Of a stretch of DNA of 28,198 nt, positions 8,079 through 14,877 are shown one piece after another. The notes beneath the pieces were generated by a model. That model did not search any database and was not told the DNA's origin. It was given only the letters and a program-made list of their open reading frames with translations. Within the stretch, counting starts at the first letter, position 1; the number at the start of each line of letters is the position of its first letter. The stretch is from JAAEQD01 sp964521815. Lineage in GTDB: Bacteria > Zixibacteria > MSB-5A5 > UBA10806 > 4484-95. Location: contig CAZFSN010000013.1 of the NCBI GenBank assembly GCA_964521815.1, positions 1 through 28,198 on the forward strand. The letters run 5' to 3'. The translations under genes were made by a program, and so were the position numbers.

Positions 8079-9185
8079 CTACCGCGAGATATGCTCGACT
8101 TTATCTTTCTCCCGATTATGGTCAAACCTGGATCGACTGCCTTTGAACCGGGCGATCAGCCCGCTGGCCTGATTATTATTCGCCAGCGTCGAATCATCGA
8201 GATGATCGGGATCATCATTGATACCTGATTTAACCGGTCGTTTATTTTCCTGTTCTTTGGCTAATAGATCATGAACCCGGGCTTTTTCGATATCGTAAGA
8301 TTTATTACTTTCCGCCGTCTGTTTATTCATGCCTTTCAGGATAATGCTTCTCGGCCCTTCACGGTGAGAGGCTAAAATCGTATCAAGAGAAGGAAGCAGG
8401 GCGTAATCGTTTAGAAGTAAACCCGCCAGTCCGAGGCAATACCCACAGATCAGCGCTATCCGGCTGTCGATGTAATTGGTAACAAAAAATAATATTGCCG
8501 CGAATACCGCATAAGTCAGGCTGAGATTTTTGAAATCATGGTTAAATCGCTGATTTTTGTCATGGATTTCTATGGGTCGCGGATTTTGGAAATATATGAA
8601 ACCATAGCAGCAAGCCAGCGACAGCGCGAGATAAATAATCTCTTTCAAGCTCCAAAGAGCCGGGATTTCGAACCAGTAGTAAATTTCTTTTTGAAAGAGA
8701 AAACCAGCCAAGATCGCCAATATTATTAGCGGAAGGTCTATAAGCAGTTTTACTGTTTCAAGTTTTTGGCGGCCGGCTGAAACTTTATTTCGGACCGGCA
8801 AATACCCGGAACGTACCATATTTATTCTTTCCTGATAAGCCAGTCCGGCGATTTCGGTTATTGCATCCAGATCAAAGGGTTTTTTAAGATAACGAAAAAC
8901 ACCGGCTTTGATCGATTCGATGGCATTGTTGATATCGCTTTTACCGGAAATAACCGTCGAGACCGTCAGCGGAGATTTTAAATTGAGCAGTTTCAGAAGC
9001 TCCAAACCATTCATATCGGGTAACCCGATATCGATGAAGGCAATCTCAAAATCGTTTTTATCAATTAGCCTGAGCGCCGAATATCCATCCCGCGCGACAG
9101 TTACTTTATGGCCGTCCCGTGATAATACCTCGTTGAACATGCGGGAAATTTGTTGGTTATTATCGACTACGAGGACTTCGGCCAT
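8079..9185 (-). CDS. Receiver domain fused to a four-helix membrane domain
   Basis: 368 residues from the ATG at 9185, which has AAGGAG 5 bases upstream and begins right where a receiver fold should (MAEVLVVDNN); the frame is open further upstream but has no SD there. Residues 3-118 are a CheY-like receiver: Asp8 (its usual acidic partner is Asn9), phospho-acceptor Asp52 (FIDIG), Ser80 and Lys102 (KKPF). Four hydrophobic segments follow at about 147-165, 182-199, 220-237 and 241-260, then a hydrophilic, charged tail of about 100 residues. There is no DNA-binding, GGDEF or kinase output domain. The position between the sugar-phosphate transferase (8 bases upstream) and the Wzi-like gene (6 bases downstream) suggests a phosphorylation-controlled membrane partner of polysaccharide synthesis or export. 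I know no described family with exactly this build. Confidence 0.85.
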   Translation of the reverse strand: MAEVLVVDNNQQISRMFNEVLSRDGHKVTVARDGYSALRLIDKNDFEIAFIDIGLPDMNGLELLKLLNLKSPLTVSTVISGKSDINNAIESIKAGVFRYLKKPFDLDAITEIAGLAYQERINMVRSGYLPVRNKVSAGRQKLETVKLLIDLPLIILAILAGFLFQKEIYYWFEIPALWSLKEIIYLALSLACCYGFIYFQNPRPIEIHDKNQRFNHDFKNLSLTYAVFAAILFFVTNYIDSRIALICGYCLGLAGLLLNDYALLPSLDTILASHREGPRSIILKGMNKQTAESNKSYDIEKARVHDLLAKEQENKRPVKSGINDDPDHLDDSTLANNNQASGLIARFKGSRSRFDHNREKDKVEHISR

Positions 9186-9193
9186 GATGCTCC

Positions 9194-10606
9194 TTACCTG
9201 GCGCCTTTTCGGCTTATCACCGCCGGTATGGTCTGGGCTAAAATTTTGGTATCGAGCCATAAGGACCAATTGTCGATATACTTGATATCCAACTCCATCC
9301 ATTTGCGGAAATTTATATTATTGCGCCCGCCTATTTGCCATAAGCAGGTAATTCCCGGTTTCATTGACAATCTTCGCCTTTGCCAGGGATCATATCGCTT
9401 AACTTCGTTCGAAAGCGGCGGCCGGGGTCCGACCAAAGACATATCGCCTTTGACGACATTGAAAAATTGAGGCAGTTCGTCAATCGATGCTTTTCTTAAC
9501 CAGCGGCCCAGAGGAGTGACCCTGGGATCATTTTTAATTTTAAAAACGGGACCATCCATTTCGTTCCGGTCTGCCAAGCTGCTTTTCAATCTATCGGCTC
9601 CGGATATCATCGTGCGAAACTTGTACATGATAAATTTTTTGCCGTTGATACCCAGGCGCTCCTGTTTAAATAAAATCGGCCCTTTTGAGAAAATTTTAAT
9701 AGCCGCGGCCGTAAAAATTAATATTGGCGCGGTGATAACAAGCGCCCCCAGGGCAGCTATTCTGTCAAAAATGCTTTTAACAATCAAAGCCGTCGATTTT
9801 TGCGGGGTCGTATCAAATAGCAAAACCGGGAATTCAAAAAATTCATCGACTTTTTTATTGGCTATGCGCGCCGGAAACAAATCGGTTAACACGACCGCCC
9901 GAGTGCCCATTTCCTCGCTAATTGCCACCGCCTGATCGATTTCGTCCAATTCCCGGTTTTCTACCGCGAACACAACCCAATCCACCTGCCGGGTTTTAAT
10001 TATATCGGGCAAGTCGCTAATCGTTCCGATAGCGGCGATATCGTTGTAACTCCACAAGGGTGGTTTTCCATTTCGGCAAACATCGACAAAGCCGATTATG
10101 CGATAACCCCATTGGCTGTTCTGAAAAATTCTATCAGCGAATTTTTTGGCTCTGGCGCCGCTGCCGACAATTAGTACAGTCCGATAATTAAAGCCGCGCC
10201 GACGAATATATTCCAAAGCCGCGTGGACCAAAAGCCGCAGGCCGTTAAGGGTCAGAAGCGAGATAACCATGAAGCCGCCGATTAATGATTTGTCCGGTTC
10301 CGAAAAATCAGCATAAAATAAAACCACCATAAGGATGCCGGATGCGATCAGCGAGGCTTGTGTCGCCGAACGCACAATACTGAAAAATGATTCAGTTCTG
10401 AATGAGTAGCAACTTCTATAATCCCATAACACGACCCCCCAGATTATAAGAATTGCGACCATTATTTTATCGAAATCGGCGAAATCGGCATCGTTGCCGC
10501 GGACATAAGAATCAATTATTATCGATAATTGAAAACTCAAAGCAACCATACTTAAATAAGCTATGAAAAGCAGTTTTCTTAAGGTGTTCAAGCGTTCTCT
10601 AAGCAA
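9194..10606 (-). CDS. Polyprenyl-phosphate sugar-1-phosphate transferase (WbaP/WcaJ type)
   Basis: 470 residues. It starts exopolysaccharide repeat units by moving a hexose-1-phosphate from a nucleotide sugar to undecaprenyl phosphate at the inner membrane. Four predicted helices lie at about 11-32, 47-61, 82-98 and 108-130. A Rossmann-like CoA-binding_3 region (VLIVGSGARAKKFA, about 144-157) and the C-terminal bacterial sugar transferase domain (about 277-465) follow. The latter has KSIFDR, FKQERLG, YKFRTM, catalytic Asp376-Glu377 (ASIDELPQ), LVGPRP and a GITCLWQIGGR segment. The start is a TTG at 10606 with a very strong SD (GAGGGGG, 5 bases before); the first ATG is 19 codons in and would cut the first helix. 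The substrate sugar cannot be told from sequence. A 299-base spacer separates it from the aminotransferase gene, so it may have a promoter of its own. Confidence 0.93.
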   Translation of the reverse strand: MLRERLNTLRKLLFIAYLSMVALSFQLSIIIDSYVRGNDADFADFDKIMVAILIIWGVVLWDYRSCYSFRTESFFSIVRSATQASLIASGILMVVLFYADFSEPDKSLIGGFMVISLLTLNGLRLLVHAALEYIRRRGFNYRTVLIVGSGARAKKFADRIFQNSQWGYRIIGFVDVCRNGKPPLWSYNDIAAIGTISDLPDIIKTRQVDWVVFAVENRELDEIDQAVAISEEMGTRAVVLTDLFPARIANKKVDEFFEFPVLLFDTTPQKSTALIVKSIFDRIAALGALVITAPILIFTAAAIKIFSKGPILFKQERLGINGKKFIMYKFRTMISGADRLKSSLADRNEMDGPVFKIKNDPRVTPLGRWLRKASIDELPQFFNVVKGDMSLVGPRPPLSNEVKRYDPWQRRRLSMKPGITCLWQIGGRNNINFRKWMELDIKYIDNWSLWLDTKILAQTIPAVISRKGAR

Positions 10607-10905
10607 TTATCCCCCTCACGATATTTTATTCTGAAATTGATATGCTTTATTAGTTTTCGGCAGAGTTGGAAGCCTACTCATATGCGGTTTTAAAATATTG
10701 TCATTTGTGTGACCAGATTGAAACATTAGAAAAAATAATTCGCCATAGAATCGGCGTCTTAAAATATGAATAAATTTGTAAATCGAATTATTAATCAGGT
10801 GACAATCAATAAAACAAAGCGGCGATATCCGATTTTATATAATAACCTATGCTTTATAAGCCGTGTGTTTTCAGGGCCGTATTTCGCCCGATCTGCTTTA
10901 TTGTT
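10607..10905. other. Long spacer inside the polysaccharide operon
   Basis: 299 AT-rich bases between the HisC-like gene and the sugar-phosphate transferase gene, much longer than the other gaps of this operon. On the minus strand TAAAAT lies about 25 bases upstream of the TTG start, but no good -35 is placed with it. There is no ORF, no clear terminator and only a 4-base hairpin (CGCC/GGCG near 10742-10757). An internal promoter or an untranslated regulatory leader is possible but not demonstrated. Confidence 0.3.
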
Positions 10906-12117
10906 TCAATATGAAACGGCTTGAGTCCCAATCCGGTTCTTGGCCGGCCTTGTCTCATCCTGAAAGCGGACGAGACCGGGCCGATTGGCCGATCTCACGG
11001 CAATCCGGTTTGTCGAGGGTCTTATTGCCTGTTCGGGGGCACACTGCGCCAGCGCCTCGAGCAACCTAATAGTTTGACGGTTAGTGCCTATCGTTATTCT
11101 TACGCAATTGTCAAAACCCCGAAATCCCGCCAGGTCGTTTATATATATATTTTTCTTTGCCAGTGATGCGACCAGGCCATGCGGATCGGCCACCGTTAGT
11201 AAAAAGAAATTAGCGGGTGAAATCCTGAAATCATAACTCAAGCTGGATAAGTTATCGAATATCATTCTTTTCGATTCGTTGACCTGACGGACAATACCGG
11301 CGGTATAGCTTAAATCCTCCAAAGCTGCTTCCGCCGCTGTCTGGGCCAAAGCACCCGGCTGTTTTTGAAATCCAAGTTTGTTCAAAAATTTAAAATTCCT
11401 CGAATCAGTCATCAAATAATGAGTATCAAAACCGGCCAGAGCGAATCCTTTGGAGAACGACCTGATTATAATCAAATTTGAAAATTTAAGGATCAAATCC
11501 GCGGCCGTTATCCCGCTGAACTCAAAATATGATTCATCGACAACGATCATTGAATTTTCAGCGTAAGCCAGAAGGAAAATCAATTCCGCCTCGGTCAATG
11601 TAGAGCCGGTGATCGCGTTAGGATTAGCCAGGTAAATCAGCCGCGTTTTAGGCGTGATTTCGGTAATTATCTCTTCTATCTTGGGTTCGAACGGATCACT
11701 AAAAGCGGCGTCTATGACCTTCGCCCCGAGGCTCGAGGCATAATGAGAAAAAGAAGTATCGGATGGCCAGCTTAACAGCGCGTCCAGGCCCGGCTGAAGA
11801 TAGGTCCGAATGACTGTTTCGATGACTGCGGCTTGATTGCAATAACAGGCTATGGAATCAAAATTAACGCCGGTATAAAGTGAGAGTTTGCGCCTGAGCC
11901 GTCTTGATTGGGTATCGGAATACCAGTTCAAAGGTCCGTTATCTATCGAATATTTGAGCGCTCTTAAAACTTTCGGTGAAGGTGATACCGTCATCTCATT
12001 GCGGTCCAGTTTCAGCGCTGTTTCTTTATCAATTGAAAATAGCCCTTCCTGCATATCCTGATCGGGATTGTCAAGATCAAGAATTTGCGGCACAACTCTG
12101 ACTAAGCGACTTTCCAT
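10906..12117 (-). CDS. HisC-like class I/II PLP aminotransferase
   Basis: 403 residues from the ATG at 12117, which has GAGGTG just upstream; an in-frame ATG six codons earlier has no SD. The fold-type I signatures of histidinol-phosphate aminotransferases are present: NWYSD near 64, NPNAITG (165-171, normally NPNNPTG), VVDESYFEF with Asp194 and Tyr197, Schiff-base Lys223 (SFSKGFALAG) and Arg340 (CVRITIG) for the substrate carboxylate. The motif after the lysine reads GFDTHY instead of the usual LRxGY, so one PLP/substrate-contact Arg is missing. The family normally ends near residue 358 (LLEALAQ); the last ~45 residues are Arg-rich and encoded by a GC-rich hairpin repeat. Within a polysaccharide operon it may make an amine substituent or act like CobD-type enzymes, rather than in histidine synthesis; no other his gene is present. 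Function is inferred. Confidence 0.82.
   Translation of the reverse strand: MESRLVRVVPQILDLDNPDQDMQEGLFSIDKETALKLDRNEMTVSPSPKVLRALKYSIDNGPLNWYSDTQSRRLRRKLSLYTGVNFDSIACYCNQAAVIETVIRTYLQPGLDALLSWPSDTSFSHYASSLGAKVIDAAFSDPFEPKIEEIITEITPKTRLIYLANPNAITGSTLTEAELIFLLAYAENSMIVVDESYFEFSGITAADLILKFSNLIIIRSFSKGFALAGFDTHYLMTDSRNFKFLNKLGFQKQPGALAQTAAEAALEDLSYTAGIVRQVNESKRMIFDNLSSLSYDFRISPANFFLLTVADPHGLVASLAKKNIYINDLAGFRGFDNCVRITIGTNRQTIRLLEALAQCAPEQAIRPSTNRIAVRSANRPGLVRFQDETRPAKNRIGTQAVSY
10932..11008. repeat. GC-rich hairpin repeat within the 3' end of the aminotransferase gene
   Basis: Three inverted repeats follow each other: CCGG/CCGG (10932-10946), GTCTCATCC with GGACGAGAC (10952-10960 and 10968-10976, one mismatch) and CCGATTG with CAATCCGG (10981-10987 and 11001-11008). 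The segment CGATCTCACGG (10990-11000) matches CGACCTCACGG at 25015-25025 in 10 of 11 bases, linking it to the repeats beside the assembly gap. It is much more GC-rich than the adjoining sequence. Confidence 0.5.
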
Positions 12118-12229
12118 AAACACCTCATTTGCCATATCAAATTTTTATTATCATATTAGCAGAAATAAAAAACTCCCCCTATGATATTATATCGGCCTGC
12201 CAACATTATTTTGTACTTCTTATTACGGG

Positions 12230-14578
12230 TCATTTAATCCGATCGACTACGAATATTGTCGTTGCCACCGAGCCTACTATTGCGGCGGTAGTGGTTAAGA
12301 CATTACCCCAATTTGTTTTTCGTTTTATTTTAGATGGGACGATTATGGCATCGCCCAGTTCAGCTTTCAGTTTTTGAGCTTTCCCGCCATAATAGACTTT
12401 GCCATTAGGTTTGACCAGCCGCATTCCCGACATATCGCCATCCGGCGTAGCTCCACCGGCCTGAGCTATGTAATATTTGGCTTTCTGATTGCTTCTGAAA
12501 GCGATAGTACCGTTAAACGCGACTGCTCCTATTACCTGTATACCTGAAGGATAAGAGGGAATGTGGATATAATCCGAGTCAGCCAGGACAATATCGTTTT
12601 GTTCACCCGGGTTTTTGAGTATTTCCGGCAGATCGATAATTATTCGATTCAGCTGCGAGGGATCAAACCTGATTTCTTTATCATATATTATATTGCCGAT
12701 TGAATCAACCCGGGTTTCTTTGGTGTTTTCGATTATTTGCCCGATATTCCGCTGCCTTACGTTGCCCTCAATTGTACTGCGTATGTATATAGTGCCCTTA
12801 GGGAACGCGGTTGGAGTCAAACCTCCCGCCCGATTTATCAGTTCTGATAATTTTTCATCCTTATGCCTGATAGCGTATCGTCCGGGGAATAAAACCTCTC
12901 CTTCGATCGTGACCGTTTGAATTGGCCGCCAATCCGGTTTCTGGCGGATAAAAACGCAATCATCCTCTTTCAATTCGAGATCGCTCGCCTCGTCTTCGTT
13001 TATCAATATATCTTCCAGATCCAGTTTTAATATACGAGTCGTCTGATCGTCATCCTTACGGGCCAGTTCGCATTCGACCCGGTAAGCTTGCTTGGATAGG
13101 TTGCCGGCCAGGAAAATCAGGTCGGAAATCCTCATCGAATTGAATAATTTATATTCGCCGGGATATTTCACGGCCCCGTTAATATTGACATACTTCTCCC
13201 GATCCACATGCCGGCAAGAATAGATTACCAGACTGTCTTGCGGTTCAAGAAATAAATCGGCGCTTATATCATTATTTAAGATTTTATCAAGTTCGACAGG
13301 GATCAAGGTCTTGGAACCATCGATGTCGGTCCGGTATAAATCGGCCCGTTTGGTGTACGCGTTTTCCTTTAACTGCTCGCCGTTATCAATTAATTTGGAA
13401 ATGCGCATGCCATCGGTGACGCCGAATTTTCCGGGATGTTTAACATGACCTGTCAAACTGACCTGGTTTTCATGAAAATCGTAAATCGAATAAATCGTAA
13501 GCTGATCGCCATCCTGAAGCAAAACATTGTTGGCCTGGATGCCGGCCGAGTCAGCCAGATTCAAGTCCTGTAATATCCGGCTATCATTGGGACCGACTCT
13601 ATCGAGGCTGACGGTTACCAGGAAAGCTTCGGATGTCGCTCCGCCGGCCAGTTCTACCGCGGTCAAAGCTGTCTCATTACCCGTTAATTCGTATATGGCG
13701 GGCCGTTTGACTTCACCGGTTATCGATACCAGCGGGCCGACTACCGGCACGTAGACAACATCCCCGGAAAGCAGTTTTAAATCCTGGCCCTGATCTCCCT
13801 TCAGTAGAAGGTCATACAGATCGTACGTGTTTTTTACTTTGGTATTACGGATCAGTTGAATTTTACGCAAGCTGCCGTTATCGGTTATACCGCCGGCGGT
13901 ATAAAGCGCGTGAAGTATATTAGCCAGCGATGATACCGTATATCCCCCGGGATTTTTCACCTCGCCAAATACATATATACTTATCTGGCGTAATTTTCCA
14001 TATGTGACTGCTAAATGATAATCAGAATAAATTTCGCTTAATTTATCATCCAGCCTTTTCCGAAATTTGTCCAGTGTCGAACCGGCTACTACCAGTTCAC
14101 CCACGCGCGGGATAAAAACCTTGCCCTCGCGATCAACTGTCAGATCCAATTCCAAATCGACCCGGCCCCAGACATTGACCATTATATGATCACCGGGGCC
14201 AAAGGTGTAGCCTTCCGGGGGAAGGTCGTGGACGCCCGGAATGAAAGCCTCACCGCCGCCCTCAAAAATATCATGGCCAAATAATTCGAGTTTGGCTCTC
14301 TCCGGCATTTCCGGATTTAATTCGGCGGTTTTCTCCTTATCTATGTATACTGACCGGGCCGGTTTTTTCGGAACATGTTTATCGTCTTTAATAGCGCCGG
14401 TATCAGGATATTGCTGATATATATCCGGCGACTCGAATTTCTCGATCTCAGAATCAGGCGGAGCCAATTGTTGGTTTTTGTATTTTTCTATGATTTGTTG
14501 CTGTGCCGGAGTCAACTGGGCGTGAATCTCAACTGCGCCGGCCAGAAAGACGAACATCAAAAAAAATGCTTTATTCAT
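12230..14578 (-). CDS. SLBB-repeat polysaccharide export protein (Wza-like)
   Basis: 782 residues. A Sec signal peptide (about 1-20, ending EIHA) is followed by a Gln/Pro-rich region. The polysaccharide export (PES) domain spans about 120-196, starting with YTFGPGDHIMVNVWG. Six SLBB-type units begin near 204 (GEVKNPGGY), 288 (GEVKRPAIY), 377 (GHVKHPGKF), 468 (GAVKYPGEY), 560 (GEVLFPGRY) and 684 (GAVAFNGTI). A hydrophobic helix at about 757-778 ends the protein. Wza of E. coli is about 380 residues, a lipoprotein with two or three such units; this protein has no lipobox Cys and is about twice as long, resembling the long SLBB exporters of other phyla. It should form the periplasm-spanning and outer-membrane export channel. 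First gene of the operon; SD AGGTG lies 5 bases before the ATG. Confidence 0.92.
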   Translation of the reverse strand: MNKAFFLMFVFLAGAVEIHAQLTPAQQQIIEKYKNQQLAPPDSEIEKFESPDIYQQYPDTGAIKDDKHVPKKPARSVYIDKEKTAELNPEMPERAKLELFGHDIFEGGGEAFIPGVHDLPPEGYTFGPGDHIMVNVWGRVDLELDLTVDREGKVFIPRVGELVVAGSTLDKFRKRLDDKLSEIYSDYHLAVTYGKLRQISIYVFGEVKNPGGYTVSSLANILHALYTAGGITDNGSLRKIQLIRNTKVKNTYDLYDLLLKGDQGQDLKLLSGDVVYVPVVGPLVSITGEVKRPAIYELTGNETALTAVELAGGATSEAFLVTVSLDRVGPNDSRILQDLNLADSAGIQANNVLLQDGDQLTIYSIYDFHENQVSLTGHVKHPGKFGVTDGMRISKLIDNGEQLKENAYTKRADLYRTDIDGSKTLIPVELDKILNNDISADLFLEPQDSLVIYSCRHVDREKYVNINGAVKYPGEYKLFNSMRISDLIFLAGNLSKQAYRVECELARKDDDQTTRILKLDLEDILINEDEASDLELKEDDCVFIRQKPDWRPIQTVTIEGEVLFPGRYAIRHKDEKLSELINRAGGLTPTAFPKGTIYIRSTIEGNVRQRNIGQIIENTKETRVDSIGNIIYDKEIRFDPSQLNRIIIDLPEILKNPGEQNDIVLADSDYIHIPSYPSGIQVIGAVAFNGTIAFRSNQKAKYYIAQAGGATPDGDMSGMRLVKPNGKVYYGGKAQKLKAELGDAIIVPSKIKRKTNWGNVLTTTAAIVGSVATTIFVVDRIK

Positions 14579-14610
14579 AATTCACCTATTAAAGTCACAT
14601 GTTTCATATA

Positions 14611-14655
14611 GTTACCCGCTAATTTAACGGGCAAAGTACATGCCGTTTTATTATA
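14611..14655 (-). promoter_or_regulatory. Likely promoter and leader hairpin of the polysaccharide operon
   Basis: On the minus strand a perfect TATAAT (14655-14650) lies about 75 bases upstream of the first operon start. The -35 at a 16-17 base spacing (TGTTAA/ATGTTA) is weak, which would suit activation by a regulator. The predicted leader contains a 17-base imperfect hairpin (CCCG arm 14615-14618, CGGG arm 14628-14631). Confidence 0.35.
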
Positions 14656-14835
14656 ATCGTCATAAAAAAGGTTAACATGATAGTAATCAAGAAGATAAGT
14701 CGCGTTTGAACGTTGTCTAAACAGTCAACGACTATCGAAAAACGGAAAAATTAGCCTGCCGGAGATTGAAAAATATTCTCTATAAACGTCGACTTTTTAT
14801 TATTTAATATTTACTACTGCCTTGTTAATTCCTTA

Positions 14836-14868
14836 CCGGCAACATAATAAAAACCTTTGAATTGCCGG
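14836..14868 (-). terminator. Inverted repeat after the hybrid kinase gene
   Basis: CCGGCAA (14836-14842) and TTGCCGG (14862-14868) form a perfect 7-base stem with a 19-base loop, starting 10 bases after the kinase stop codon. There is no T tract on the minus strand, so it may be a weak terminator, an mRNA-stabilising hairpin or a protein site. It lies upstream of the polysaccharide operon promoter. Confidence 0.3.
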
Positions 14869-14877
14869 GATCGGCTA

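Noticed and set aside
9516..9935. 139-codon plus-strand open frame inside the sugar-phosphate transferase
   Set aside because: Antisense to the conserved catalytic domain, with low-quality composition and no SD.
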